From positions 744,001 through 808,000 of the forward strand of contig QEYB01000936.1 of NCBI GenBank assembly GCA_017562135.1: a stretch of DNA of 64,000 bases, given 5' to 3'. Each line of letters opens with the position of its first letter. Positions within the stretch are counted from its first letter, which is position 1. The DNA is from Dipylidium caninum. Taxonomy: Eukaryota > Platyhelminthes > Cestoda > Cyclophyllidea > Dipylidiidae. The translations under genes were made by a program, and so were the position numbers. The notes under the pieces are model-generated. The model was not told where the DNA came from. It saw only the letters and a program-made list of their open reading frames with translations, and did no database searches. Positions 36,360 to 50,224 of this stretch are shown piece after piece.

Positions 36360-37080
36360 GGCAGGGTTTTCTTCCTCTTGAACACCTTCGGCCCCTTTTC
36401 TCCACCTGCTCCCTTTAACTTATACAGTTGCTGACAACACTTCTCTGAAATGAGTTTTTCATCCAGTTTTAAGACGTCATATTCTACTGGTCTTCCGACT
36501 TTTCACATCATGCACACAATTTTTCTCTTATTCACCAAAGTCCTATCAGCTTTAGAGACGCTACAGCTGGCTTCTCCGGGTTCACCATATGCCCCTTCTT
36601 TATGATTTATTTTTACGTGATTCGATTTTCATCCCCAGTAATCGTCCCGTTCAAAAAGAAATCGGTTTTGTTCCGTGCAGGCGGAAGTTTGCTTATTTCG
36701 GCTTGGTCATCCAAATCCTTCTGAGTTCATTCATGTGACACTCATCTTGACTATTTCCACACCAATCCACTCAGTCCAACTTGGCCCGAAATGGTTTTCG
36801 GAGCTGAAGTAATCCTTTCGCGATCTCAAGGATTGTCGAAAAAGGATTTTACCCAACATGGTCTTCAGAACATCATCGTCGATGACAGGTGGTCGACCAG
36901 ACCGTGGCTTATCACAAAGGTGGAAATCACCACATTCAAATTTGTCAAACCATCTTCCGCAAGTCCTACTAAAAACTGTGCCATCACCAAACGTTTTCAA
37001 TCAATGGCAACATGCTTCGATAGCATTTCTTTCTTGTTGAAATTCGTAGAGAATACAATGGCGTAAGTTAACTTCGTCAG
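36360..37080 (-). mobile_element. Degenerate mariner transposase
   Basis: On the minus strand, mariner blocks appear in order: NFNKKEML near 37060 (the family's N-terminal YEF..G region), TFGDGTVFSRTCGRWFDKF and GDFHLCDKPRSGRPPVIDDD (second helix-turn-helix and linker, 36995-36860), MNELRRI near 36725, GTITGDENRI near 36640 (the first catalytic Asp region) and a final QQLYKL near 36420. Several frameshifts and stops interrupt it, so it cannot encode transposase. The blocks and their spacing are seen directly; the superfamily is well established. Terminal inverted repeats were not identified. Confidence 0.8.
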
Positions 37081-40000
37081 TAGCCATGGGTACACCGTCG
37101 TTCCACACTGAAGACTTATGTGAACCAATTTTGTTTTGGTAAATTTGTTACGCCCGTGTGTATACATTGAGCGATAAAAATAGAGGGCAGAACATCCGCC
37201 AAACAAGCATATGCTACGTGTCGAAAATTTTTGTCCTAGACACCTGGCAGAACTCGCCGGCAGGCCTAATAATTCAGCCTCACCGAAAAGTCGTTTCCCA
37301 TTTAAAGGAGGAGAAATGTATTTAAAGAGGAAGGTCTGGAAGAAACACAACCACTACTCCACCGGCGAATTAGTGTGTTAACAATCAAGACGCCTGGTTA
37401 CTGGCGGATGTGTTGGATTTAGGAGAATGACACGCGTATTTGGGCCTCTAGGAAAGTGAAGGAACTCTCAATCCCTCCGTGCATCTGCAACTGGAGGTGG
37501 AGACATGTGCAACGAGTTATGCATACAAAATGGGCCAACAGTGTTAGTATGAAGAATGGCAGAATGCCATAAGTAACGCGGTGTAGAGTTATTATTCCGA
37601 CAGCGCTGCCATTTGAGAGAACAGGATATACATGAGGTATATTTGGATCAGCATCCTAGTTTGTCGGACACGCTAAAAACATCACAGTCATTTAATTATC
37701 GAAATACGTTTAGTGTCGTACTTTCACGACGACGACGGGACACCTAGCTGTAATGCTGCGCGTTGCAGCACTCGATTTGGTCAAAATCTGCAGCCAGCGC
37801 CGTTCAATCATGTTGATGTGAGGTGAATGGAAGAGGAACTCGTGAGTACCGCGGATGTTACGCCTTAAACACATATCATCGCGTGCTTTCTCAGAAAAAC
37901 ACACTTTCTCCATTTTGCAATCCCTAGTTTCCACTTGTGTCTTTCGGTGGAGAATTGTTGGTGCTGAGGCCGTGACAGTCAACGGCAAGTTCTACCACAC
38001 TTTGCTTTGTATCTGTATGCCGCATGTATTTTACGCATGAAAGACCTTTGTGAGATAGGCAAGCGGGAAATACGTGAATCAGGCGAGCTCCGTACGTGGT
38101 ACAAGTCCAAAATACGGACGGAACTTGGATGGAAGCATTACCAGACGATACCTGGTAAAGCTAAATTTCATGACAGCTGAAGTTTCGGTCGAAAGAAACT
38201 CAATGATTTTGCAATTACGCTTGCTTCGCCTTGTCTTTATGCCTTCCAGTCCTGCGACTTGCCATCCCCTGTCGACCGAATGTGGGCATTTTGCTCATTT
38301 CTCGCTCAATACGCGCCAATGGACAAAAAACAAACTGTTTTGTGGATGGGGATCGCAAACCAACATAAAATGCTTCAATTGCAAGTAATTCCTTATTGTA
38401 AGACTCATTTGGGAACGATAAAAGATGATTCAAGATGCACCTAACGTCATTAATATTTGGTAGTTTGTTGCCCTTTATGAAGCACCATCAAAGTCACGAA
38501 AATGCAGTGGCAAATACTCGGTGTTCGGCTTACGGGTTAGACGTGGATCCGACGGCTTTGAACAGATACAACGTCTCGATCACGACACAATTAATCTTGT
38601 ACCACCTTCCCTTATTTGTTATAGCCTACGCTACGAGGAACAACTGTGATTCCTCCACACACACAATTCGGAATCCCGTACGTCAAAATTTTTCTAAATA
38701 AGTAAAACTAATCACCTCGGAACCTACGAGACGGGCGTCGTAATTGTAATTGTTCCCAGACGCTACCTGGTAAGGCTAAAATGTATTGCTGCTGAAGTAT
38801 CAGTTGTCATATATTAGAGAAGTTAATTTGTCAACAGTAACAGAAGCTTTATGATGTCTTCTTTGCGCCATCATACAGAAATATTGCGCCACGACAGTTG
38901 GCTGATTTTCTTTATAAATTTCTCCTCATGCGTTACATCAACTTTACGGAAGTAGAACTCAACCGCTTTCGTGATTTCTCCTGGCTGTTGGAAAGAATAA
39001 TGAATTATCACCCCTTGGGTATTCAATAAGATGGTGATTGCAACTTTCTGAAATTCCGGCCTAGCGACTTGCCCTCCGGGGTGTTTTTATCTACCCATTT
39101 GCATGACCACTTTCAATTGCCATATCAAACCAACTTTCCATCATAACTGATGATTTGGTGTAAACATAGCGGCAGTAGTCTATGCCTTAGCAACAAAAAT
39201 GCTTTCTGCAGCTGCATCACTTTGTGGGGCAAACACAAGTCCCTGTTTTACCATTGTTTAGTGTACACAGACGTTTTGACGATACAGCCGTGTGGAGAAT
39301 GCACAGAGAGAGTTGTGTGGGGCTCGGATTCCACAGTCGTCTTGAATTTCGCCTCATTATCTACATGGGCCGGTGTACCTCCTCGAGGCGCTTTGACGAT
39401 AGTCACATTGACGTAACGAAATGCATGGAACCGATATGAAGGACTTTATTTATGGCATTTATTCTCAAAGCCTAAGCAGCGTTAGGATCCACTTTGAACG
39501 AGTACAAGAGAAGTAGATGAAAATCGCGTTTTCTTTTCATCTGGACGGACGGGAAACAAAATAGAAATAGGGCTCTAACGCGAATAACTTATACTAAAAG
39601 TGTAAGATGAAGGTATTTGAAAGTAGAAATAAAAATGTCGAGCGCACATTACATTTTAACAATCGCAATCGAAGTTGAAAACCGACTGAACAGAAACACC
39701 CCTTTAATAGTCCCCAATTCAGTAGTTATTGGTAAATAAGATTTCACTGGACACGCGGCTGCACTTTGCCACAATGGACGTTGAGGCTTGATAGGAGGAT
39801 TTTGCCTGACTAGACTGTACCCACCTCTCAAGTGAAATTTACGTTAAGTGGTCAGGTTACGGCGGAATCACAAATGAAGAGTATGGCCGAATATCAATAA
39901 TTTTTTGCTGATTATTACCTGCTGTGAAATGGTGCTGATTTCACTGAAACCAAAACTTTCTGCCAGATTCAAAGCCGATTCGCCTTTGCCAGTCTTTGCA

Positions 40001-42732
40001 TTCACCTTGGCTCCGAGAGACACAGGACTACTGATTATTAAAATCCCATGAAATGGCTATTCGACATTAGGATAATCGAGTTGACGAGAAGATCGCTTAT
40101 AAGCACATTATGGAAGCATCCACTGCGGTCGTACAGACAGGTAATAACTGAACCGACGAGAGGGTGGGTGATATAACTCACCTGCAGCTAGAAGGAGACA
40201 CACAATACGGCGTTAGCCCCTCCTTGCGGCCTCAATGAGTGGCCTGTAACCTTGGCTGGAGACAGTTCATTTATACATATTGAAATCCGTCCCGAAGCTT
40301 GATGCTGCACAGGCTACGATGCCTGACGGTAATAGGAGCGTTTGACTTAGTGAATAAATGTTGCCATCTGTGAAGAAATGGAAGACTAGGCATAGTAGTT
40401 ACATGAATTCCCAGACTAGCTTGCAGTTCTCTTGATATCCCTTCATCTAGGCGGGAGGGTGTAGTACGGAACTGCCTCGTAAGTACTTCAGTTTACTGAA
40501 ATTGGCCTGATGGATAGACGAAGAAGATCCGCCTTTACTTTACCGGCCGCCACAGTTAGACGACATTGGAAGGGGAGGCATAGGGAGGATGTTTCATCCG
40601 GAGTACCGTGAGTACAAAACTTATAGAAAACTCCGTTGGATTGATAATGAGCAGACAATACGTCGGATTCGTATTGTCAGGTAATCAGAGGAGTTGACGA
40701 TGAACGGAGTGAATTAGCCTTCCATCACTTCCGCAATGCGTGAATCGGCGATGATGAGACTACGTTGTGGTACACATTAGGAGAACTGAAACAACAATCG
40801 TAAGGTCTCACTGAGTAATATGTCTCAAGTCATATAAGCATATTTAACATTTATTAACCTCAGTGGCCTAAAAGTGTTGCCAGAACAAGCCCTCTCCATG
40901 GCATCGGCCTTGCTCTTCTACTTTGTCTGCTTTGATCCTGGTAACACGAGCGACGAGAACATTTCAGATCTGGTGGTCGTTCCATGTCCATGCGACTTCA
41001 CAATGTTGAAATGCGTGTCAGCACAACAGTGCCTCAAGCTTATAGTAAACACGTCTCTAAGTCCGCATTCACTAATGCTGCATCTTGGTACCTCATAGAA
41101 GAAAGAGGAGCAGAGTGACTTGTTTGAGGTGCTGCACGTCCTTCATCAACTTCCAGTCGTGTCCAAACTCATTAAAATCGTTCGTCCGCGACCAACTTAA
41201 TTCGTTCCCATGCTTTCCCTCGCCCATATTCAAGTACGACAGGCTGACTTCACTGTCTCCCACTTGCCTGTCCCTCACACTTGCTACACTATGCATCCTC
41301 GAGTTGCCTCACTCTCAAGCAGGTGAACGGAACGACAGAGGCTGCGGCGAATGGTAATGAAGTGGTAACTTTGGGAAAACAAAAATATCTGCTTTCACGG
41401 CGGTTGCGTGACATTTATTTTCTTCGAAACTTCGACAATATTCTAGCATCGACTCTAAAACCGGTCGAATTTACGGCCATTTTGCTATGGCAAGTAAGTA
41501 TGTATATACGGTGACATTTTATGACAACTTTCATCTTTGCGACTCGTCATTCCAAACACTTTCTCTGTTTCTCTTAACAGTAAAAAACTCCTATCACTCG
41601 GATGAGGGAGGTTCTACCGAAATGCCACATCAGAAATTATGACGAACATACTGAGGATGGAGGCGTGCATAGCGACGCCATCCTGACAGCGGCCCAAGAT
41701 TCAGGAGTCTATAAAATTATCTTCGCACAGCCATTCTACTCCGTTGTAATTCGGCCACTTTTACCGTATTCGTGAGGTTCCAACTTCGCGTCTGGAACCA
41801 AAGCATTTGTGGAGCAACATCGTCTCTTTCTGAGTGGAGGATTAATGTGTTCTAGCAGCGGCTCGGCTTAATTAGACATTTGTGATTCCGGTAGGAAACA
41901 CGCTTTATTTAGCCCAGTTAGTTACGAGCACACTTATTCCTCCAGATTGCCAAAATCGCCTAGCCTGCTTTGCCAACCATCAGGATTTCGAAGCAGCAAT
42001 TAATCCTCAGTTCCGTCTGACTTTAATCGTTTGGATCAATGCTAAACATTTCTTTTTCTCATTCGTCCGGTTTTAGAGCGCTTCACTTTTTCTAATGGCT
42101 TATTTTTGAAGGCTACAGGCATTAACCACCGATTACTCTCCCATGTCTTCCCTTGTCTCATGGGAGTCGTACATTAACATCCTATGAAACCTTAATCATC
42201 GTCCTCGAATCCATCTTTTGCACTTTTCTTCTACCTCTTATTTTGTACATATTCCCTTTCCAACATATCCAGCATCATGCACTCCTCATGAAGATGGTAA
42301 CGCACTTTCCCTTAGCAGCACAGACAATCACATCCGCAACGAAATGTGTAAATAAGGTGATTTTGTCATATGGAGGAAGGAGAAATTTCGCTTACCAGAA
42401 GTGAGAGAAGTGAAGAATTGCCTGAAAAAATACTATCTATTTTAAAGGAAATTCCGAGATCACAACATTTTCATATAACCATGTTTAAAAGACGACAATG
42501 AGCTGTGAGGACATTGTGCCTTAGAAAGCTTCACAGGCCAGTTAGGATGAAGCAACATCGAAGAAAGAAAGGATATTTGGGGGGAGGCGGGCAATTAAAC
42601 TGAAAGTTGCAAAAATAGAGCTTAGAATAAAGTCCTTAAGCCAGGCAATGGTGAAGAATTGTTATTAAACAAAGAATGAAATTTAGTTTGCCACGGGGAG
42701 TAGGAAAGGCGGAAATTTAACGAGTCCACGTG
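37081..42732. other. Gene-poor DNA with local duplications
   Basis: No certain gene in 5.6 kb. Seen: a short direct duplication (38135-38195 and 38755-38815, around RRYLVKL when translated); and an open stretch at 40.9-41.8 kb with possible splice signals, described as a weak candidate below. The rest has only short chance frames. Confidence 0.5.
40910..41776 (+). other. Weak candidate exons, possibly a decayed family member
   Basis: An ATG at 40910 opens a hydrophobic start (MASALLFYFVCF) followed by PCPCDF and other Cys. Further on are AAGCAG/GTGAAC (41322), a consensus donor CAA/GTAAGT near 41492, an acceptor TCTTAACAG near 41580 and an open run of about 63 codons ending TGA near 41776. 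The parts do not join into one frame that I can verify, and similarity to the secreted family is faint. Confidence 0.2.
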
Positions 42733-43053
42733 TCAGGTCTTCTGCGAGGTTTGATACATGTAGGGAAACAAATTCTTCTCGGCTTTTCTGAAGATTCTCC
42801 TCAATCTGCGACGGATGCGGCGCCATCCCGCCGGCATGAGGACTTCATTTTTTTCATTAAAATCCTCGTCTGACACCGCAACCTCTAGTCCTTTCTCGTC
42901 TTCGCCTTCATCGGGGTTCGAGACACCAAATAGATCCGCCTCTAGTTGACTTGCCGCCCCTTCATCATCCACGAGGACGGCGGCTTCGGCGTTCCCCAGT
43001 AAGACAATTGCGAGGAGCGAAAGTATACAACTGGAAGCCAGAAGGCACCGCAT
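42733..43053 (-). CDS. Small secreted protein shaped like an antimicrobial-peptide precursor
   Basis: A single open frame of 106 residues. Residues 1-24 are a signal peptide with a hydrophobic core ending GNAEA. Residues 25-72 are strongly acidic (NPDEGEDEKG, SDEDFNEKNE). Residues 77-90 are WRRIRRRLRRIFRK, in which Trp, Ile, Leu, Ile and Phe fall on one face of a helix and nine Arg/Lys on the other. A short aromatic tail follows. Acidic pro-piece plus cationic amphipathic helix is the plan of many host-defence peptide precursors, in which the acidic part neutralises the basic part before cleavage. Nucleic-acid or membrane binding are alternatives. A TATA box lies 48 nt upstream. No intron is needed. 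No relative is recognised; function is inferred from composition only. Confidence 0.7.
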   Translation of the reverse strand: MRCLLASSCILSLLAIVLLGNAEAAVLVDDEGAASQLEADLFGVSNPDEGEDEKGLEVAVSDEDFNEKNEVLMPAGWRRIRRRLRRIFRKAEKNLFPYMYQTSQKT

Positions 43054-43100
43054 TTTGTCCCTGACTTTGTTTGGTCATGTTGCACACATTAAGGGGGACG

Positions 43101-43108
43101 TATTTATA
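43101..43108 (-). promoter_or_regulatory. TATA box of the cationic-peptide gene
   Basis: TATAAATA on the minus strand, 48 nt before the ATG at 43053; no other match of this quality lies nearby. Confidence 0.6.
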
Positions 43109-46100
43109 CGCCAACGGATGGTTTGTTTATGCATAATCAACACCGGTTGTGAGGGCGTCATTCAGCATGCATGAATATTGTAAACGTGTGTTTGAATCCG
43201 TGTGATCTTATGATGTAAATTGGGAAAACTTTTGTGTAATCTACGAAATTGGCTGACGCGGTATCCGTTTTAAGGGGACCCTGAAAGAGTCAGTTAAGGA
43301 AATATCCGACCCCTTCATTATTTCCTTTATTTCACTAACTGACACTCGTTCAATTTGAAAGCAACTGGAAGTTCATGAGTTTCCTGTAGGACAACCGTAG
43401 AGGGCAGAGATACGCAGTTTGCCGGTCACTGAGAGCGTAGAAGAATTTTGACCCCAAAAACCTATTTAAAAGTAGTCTCCCATTCCAGCGGTGTGTTTTA
43501 GTTAGTTGATAGGATTGAAATGCAAGGATGTAGAAAGTTCCACTTAAGCACAGTGTTTCAAATACAGAAAGAGGAATTTGGTGACATCTCCTGGCGTCAA
43601 CTTGAAGAACATCCTTCAACTTGGTCAACATGGCACACCATCCATTCCATCTTAAAATACCTTCTATGACCGCTGTGAAGGAGACACTTGAATTAGGAAT
43701 CTGTTGAGTCGCTTCCACTACAATTATCGCGCATCAAATTCACTTCCTCACAGGGTCGGTAGAAACCACTTGCTCAGCTCGACCTGCTGTCCAGGTCTAT
43801 CATGTGAGGCGTTTTTGTTTAATAAAATTCCAGTCATCTACATGGCTTACCACTCGGTCTTAAATTAGCTCCATCATGCAAAAGACTTTTCTGAAAAATA
43901 GAATAACTTTGTCATTTTCTAGCTCTAGAAATGGTCTCCCTCGAGGAGTGAGGAAACGGGAACAAAGTGTTGGAAGTGATTTCAACTTCGTGTTAGTCGG
44001 GCAGAGGTGTTTTACTCCATTTCTAACCGCTCACTCACCGGCCACAAAACTTTCAAGGTGCATTCAGGTGTAAAATCCTAAAGTGGCATTGAATACAATA
44101 TAAAAGGTGCAATTTTTCACATTATTTATTGTAATCATCCCGACTACTTCCATTAGCATCAACGACTTTGTGGCGATAGACAATTTCAAAGCCATATATG
44201 ATACCATTTCGGCGACTGTATTAGTTTGCCTTATAAATGATTAACAGAAACGCTGGGAGAAATAGTAGATGAATGCGAAGAATACTTCAGTCTTGTCTTG
44301 TAAAAAAAAACAGTTTATCTACGATAGGTGAAACTTTGTATGAGTGTTGTGGGCTGTTATGGGCACCTGCTCTTGCGATCGCTCACTTGCAGCCGTTTTA
44401 TTTCGTACTTCAGGCACAAAGAAGTCCAATTCTTTTTTTTTATTTTTTGCAAGCAGATGATTCAAACAACCGCTTTAGTTAGTCACTGGTTCGGACCCAA
44501 GTTCACGAATAGTTATCCGTGGACCTGGTCGCCCAGTCGTTCGTAATACCTCCTCTTTATCAACATAGGCGGCTGTTCTCCCTCAAGGCTAGCGGATAAT
44601 ACGCAACTTGCCATAAGGCAATCTTTAGAACCAACATCGAGCATTTCTCTCATTATTAGACCCTTGCTTGAGCTACACTATGATTCACTTTGAACTCGTA
44701 CAGAATAAACAGATGTAAATTGTGTTTTTCTTCCATCTGGCTTCGTCCAAGGTGAAATACAACCAAGCTAGCAGTACGAAAAAAATTGGCAGGAAAATCT
44801 CAGAACGGAGAAATCTAAAACCCATTTTACTATGTATTTATCTCCATCGCAGCTGAACAAAAGGTAAACATAAACGCCCCTTTCATGGTTTTCAATCTAG
44901 TGCATCCTTCAAGACTGAGGGAGAAAGAGCATGAATAGCCTTATCATCCATAATGGTTTGCCCAATGTCCCAAGCCACTAATAAGAAAGGGCGAAATGTG
45001 CGCCGTAGGACCACGGCCAAATGAAAGACGTGGAAATTCATTCGCTTTTAGGTCGAACTGCGGTTAACTGGCCGTTTGCTGATTAGTTAGGTTGGTTGAT
45101 AGGTGGAATTGCCGCCGCTTTGTGAACCTTCAAATGAATATACAAGTTTATAGGGTAAAATGTTTCAATAAAATAAAGCTGACTTCATAAAATCTGGTAA
45201 AATTTAGGAAGAGTGATGCATGAGGATATGATGGATAAGGTGGGGTTGACCTGTCAAAGACAATGGCAACGTAGTACCTCGAGGAGTCAAATACCACTAA
45301 ACCTGCTTATCTGTTTACGAGTGTAGGACTGAAAACAGAACTATAATCAGGGAGCCTAATCGAGAAATGTGGCCTTAAGGACTTCACATAAGTCTGTTGA
45401 AATCGACATAATGTCTACCAGAGGCTACTAAGAAAATCAGCTATATTTCCCGAGTAGAGTGTACCTCCCTAAAATCATTTTACAATGGACCCTCAGACTA
45501 GACATGGAGGAGGTATTCAGGTCGAAAATGGATATTCCTCACATATTGGTTTTCAAGATGTGCCAGAAGGGATTGATGAGATGATAACGATATTTTGTAC
45601 CTATGGAAGAGTGTCTCCCTATCGATGGAGGTGAAGTTGATTTCATCCTCAGAGTATTCGCCAGAAGACCAGTTTTACGACAAAAGTCACCTCGATCAGT
45701 TCTTAGTAGAGAAGTCGATAGCCACTAGGACCAATCTCATCTGGCATGAAGAACTTGAGCGAATGGGACGTTAATCACAGAGGAAAAAATCGACATACCA
45801 AAGTACCTCCTAACAAGATAATCATTCTCGCTCTGCAACGTCGACATGAAGACGGCAATCGGCAGTTAGGCAACCAAATTGGTCGACAAAATTAGGGAAT
45901 TTCCTTAGGCCTTGCAGTTGGCCCTCCGAAAACAATAACTTCTCTCATCTAGTGGGATTGGTTGGTGAGGGAGAGTGACTAGAACAAGTCGAGTAAAGGC
46001 TAAAACGAAGTTAATTACTTTCGAGTCACATTTGACAATGCGATTGGAAGGCATTATAAGCGTCTGTAGTCGCAAAATTGGAATGTGGACATTGGAAAAG

Positions 46101-48299
46101 AAAGTGAAACACTCGATTGTGCGCGGATATTATGAGCACAGGTCGCCTAGCTGATATAATTGACGTGGTCCACTCATTTAGCACTCAAACACTATGAGCA
46201 GAATATGTGAAGATGGGAGACTCTGAAGAGCCTTTGAAATATACACCTTTTGAAGGCGCCCTCAATTCAACTATGACCGATCCACTTGGCTAGCAGCTAA
46301 TTCAAATTTGTGGAGGTCTTCGATCACCAGCCAAATTTCATATTCTTGGCAGTAGTAGTAGATTTGAAATAATAGACGCCCTGCCAGACATCAGTGTTAG
46401 TTTACAGATGCTTTGCATTAAACAGCACCCCAGAATGAGGTGGTGGTGAAGTTACGTCGCGTTTCACGAATGATCCACCATGAAATGGGAAATAATAAAT
46501 GCATTTAAATAGAATGTCTGAAATGCCATTACACGATGGTTGTCGTTCTTGATACATTCTAGTGAATGAAATCTTCGTTAAAAAACCTAGTTAATCCTCT
46601 AGCAATTTTTCCCTTTGGATCAGTCTTATTAGTTACAAATAGTGCTTTCAGTAGAACGGTAACACAAGTCTTGACACGAAGTTTCCAGTTGAAACTGTGG
46701 GGAAGGATGTTATGATGGCAACAAACTTCCCGCGGATTCGCTGCGCCAAATCTCTTCGGCGTTATCTAAATAAAAGTGGATTGCAGATTTATCACTCTTG
46801 TAGCTGGCTATGCGGTATCACCTACTCCGGTGTACAGGCAAATAAGCATAGGAGAACTCGAGAATAGACCGTCAGAGATGGAGGAACGACCACTATATGA
46901 AACTAAATAAGACCATCTGATCTTCTTTGATCAGTAACTTTGAGACGTGTGGGTTGGCGTCAAGTACCTCAAATATTCTCCGGTCATGCGCGACCATCTG
47001 CATCGCCTACGGACATGAAATCGCGATATTTTTGCTCCCAATTTCACCCATTCGTTGACTAACTGAACACCTCCACCATTGTATCCATCTCGAATCTCCA
47101 TAGTCCTCTTCTCCCGTCCATCATTACATCTGACGAGGACAGGTATTTTGGTGAAGAGATGTCAACTATTCGCCTTCACATCACGGACGTAGATAATCAC
47201 CACAGTTGTGTCTGTCATGACTTGTTCCCACGAGTTGCGCTAACTAATTTTCATTAATGGTGGAACTCGGAACAGCCGCCCACATCAGCGACTTTAGCGA
47301 CAAATAGACACACCCAGTTTATGTATATACACGCTTTTGAGTGTGAACGATGAAAAAATGTGCCACTAATCCCGACTTACGCTCATATCCTACCACCAAA
47401 CACTCCCACTTCATTGCCTCGTGGGTACGATGTCACAAGGGGTTGGAATGATGCGGCTAGGAGAAAATGGAGGAGAGATTTCCTTTGTTGTAAAAATGTA
47501 AGCGGCTAAAAAAGTTAGAAGATATCGTATGCCGTTAACATAACGGTGCCACAGTGGTTGATTTAATGTCGGCTTGTGAAAGTTTATCCACCCACACACT
47601 TCATATTCTTTAAACCCTATTCACCCAGCGAACAACCTCAACTGTAAACAACGTAAAGTCCTATTTCACTTCAGAATGTCATCATCTCATGCATCTCGAC
47701 ATGAAGGCTCACCATTATCATGCAAGTTGACGGTAAGTGCCTAGCGGTTGGAGGGGGGAGGCCTTTTCAGGGGTTTTTTTTAGAGAATCTCACCTATATT
47801 CCTTGTTGCACCATGCAATTTCGAAGATCCGGATGCTGCCGCTTTTATGACAAATGAAACACACACATCAAGACGTGTTGGCATAAGCGAGGGCATGAAA
47901 ACGTATCGTTTGGGTGGAATTGCGAAGTCCAATAGTCTCAACATCAAACATTTGGCGTTTAAGGACGCAAATTTTGTACACTCCATCAAACTTGTCATTT
48001 TGTCTTTCACGCAGGGGTTCTGATTCTACCCTACACCTTTCTACGGGCCACTGTTTCAAAGATATGAAAATTAACATTACATTAACATGACCGAAGCGCG
48101 CGTTGTCCGTTGTTCACCCTCATTTTATGGGATAATATTCTTGGTGGATGGGAAGTTACTTACTCTCGTGGAAGAGGAATACCGATGGGCCCAGTGGACC
48201 GCCATCTCGGTTGTCGCTGATAATGCACAAAAAGTGGTTGCATAGTGAAGTGAGTAGCAGGATAAACTATGCAACACCTAGTGTCTTAACATTGTGAAG
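43109..48299. other. Gene-poor DNA, 5.2 kb
   Basis: Nothing supported. A 122-codon open frame (43718-43350, minus) is within chance length and has no features. The 44.5-47.4 kb stretch has almost no open frame above 60 codons. Confidence 0.5.
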
Positions 48300-48730
48300 T
48301 CCACACTGATACCAGGTCACTTTTAACTTTCGAAATTCTTTTCTTCTGGCTCTTCCGCATTCTCGTTTGCTAAAAAATGATTTATACTCATGAATTTTCA
48401 GTAAGGCAAATTAGACCGATTGTTTGGGTAGTGAGACAGAAAAAGGCCACGGTTTATTTCTATTAAAGACCCGAGTACAACAATCAAGATCATGACTGAT
48501 GGTGTGAAATTGGGATTGTTTTGGTGTCCCTTTTGCGAAGTTGCTCCTCGTTTAAGTTGACTAAAGACCCGTCCAGAGTAGCAGTATATGCGTAAGAGTT
48601 GCCTTTATTCCTCATGAAACTGTAAGTCAACTGAAGTCAAACATGTGTTATTATCTTTTGCAAGTTGTGGTCGGGCCTCGCGTTCTCATCAGACAGATCC
48701 CTCCTTCATTCACACAGGTGGACCCGTCTC
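48300..48730 (+). repeat. Diverged duplicate segment, copy 1
   Basis: Shares with 50655-51180 a series of matching blocks: CTGATACC.GGTC, TTTCGAAATTCTT, CTTTTCCGCATTCTCG, TGATTTATACTCATGA, AACAATCAAGATCAT and GTGTTATTA. The two are 2.35 kb apart, direct. Confidence 0.65.
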
Positions 48731-50224
48731 CGTCGAATAATTCAACTTCCTTCTCACTGATACACTGGTATCCACTTCTCACTGACATTCCTTCCCCATA
48801 CTTCTTCATTGTTGGCAGATCGATGAGTGTGCGGAATATTTTAGGCACCCGACGCTTGTGTAAGCCATTGAGATGGTCTCCAGTGAAAAACACACATTTC
48901 AAGGGAAAAACCCCACATTTGTAAGGGGAACCATGCCTCAAAGAAGCCGCAAACTTGAGTTGTGTATTAGACACTCGCTTAAAGCGCTTGATATCGTTAA
49001 TCTTTTTTTCCACTCCCAATAATCGTCAAGACAACATGGAAATATACAAAGCGCCATGCCTTTCCGTAGAAATACAGCGCCCAAAAGCCACCGAAGGAGT
49101 AGAGTGAAGCCCGCGACTGTGCGCAATTTTCGTGACAGAAATCCAACTTATACGACTGATACAACTTTTTAGTTTTCTTTCAGAGAATTTTATCAAGACT
49201 CGACTATGGTCTGCTTTCATCTCTACTACAATAAACTAGTCCATCCACCTGCGTGACCAAATACAATTCCGAACTCGCACCAAATGCACTGGGCGTTACG
49301 GACCTCCTGATCATTTCCCAACGACGAAAACTGCTTCGTCTTGTCGAATTGGACCTCTAAGGTTTACTATTCAACATTTGTGGGCTAACATTATAAAATA
49401 AATGCCTCGATGGGTTTCAACTCGGTGAGGTGTTGACTGCGGGGTTTAGTACCGCATCTGTCACCTCGGCTTAGTGCCTGGGTTGGTCATTCTGCGTCCC
49501 AACGGCCAAAAAGGGGATGGGTTGGTACATTTCGATTGGTGGAAAGCTAATGGCAAACGTCCTAAAACACAGGGAAAGCATTCAACAAAGATTGGTGCTC
49601 GTCGCCATCAATTTGTTTGCATTCGAGATCCTCTAACAGCCGCCTGTCCCAGTGAACGTAAAAGAGTAAACACCCAATGTCCATGTTTCCCATTTGCATT
49701 ACACACGAGATGGAATGCCAGATGGATTTTGACCTATCATCCCCTTTTATCTGATCTTTCTGTTCTTTACATCGGAGTATTTAAGCCTATGCACGGATGG
49801 ACAAAAAAGCCCTTCCGAAAGTTTCGCATCATATCTCCTACCTCATAGAGGAAGTGGGAATCCTCACTAGAAGTAGCGTCTGTTTTAAGAAGTGTAATTA
49901 TTGAACAAAGGGAAAGGGGAAAGGAGAAATATTTCAGTAGGGCATAGAGATCGATCAGTTTGAATTTTGAGGTAAATTATGGAAGTGGTCCAAATTTGAC
50001 TTTCTACACAGTGTCATCACTAACTGCTACCGAAATCAACGTTAGACACATCTGCCTCATTGGATAAGATGGGAATGGCGCAGTACTTTTTACGTAACAA
50101 CTGTATCTCAACTCGTTTGTGAGAAATTCACGCCCACCTCACGAGTCTTAGTGACGAGAGGTAGGGTGAGTGGTCCAACCTCACCAGGAGCATCTCGAAC
50201 AATTTCTTATTATTCAGTTCCGCG

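Noticed and set aside
37710..37988. Minus-strand frame with FLFHSPHINMIERRW, recalling the SPDLNPIE block of DDE transposases
   Set aside because: A single motif without the rest of a transposase; kept as a curiosity, too weak to call.
38435..38701. 88-codon frame with a segment resembling a GPCR helix (LYHLPLFVIAYATRN)
   Set aside because: One hydrophobic stretch only; no neighbouring helices or splice sites.
43350..43718. 122-codon minus-strand frame
   Set aside because: Within chance length for 64 kb read in six frames; no domain, signal peptide or conservation.
48651..49019. 122-codon minus-strand frame with a Cys-rich, defensin-like end (STCVNEGGICLM)
   Set aside because: No signal peptide, the Cys pattern is incomplete, and the same DNA is part of a duplicated block better explained on the plus strand.
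49474..49848. 124-codon plus-strand frame rich in Lys and Trp
   Set aside because: No recognised domain or splice partner; competing frames over the same bases are equally plausible.
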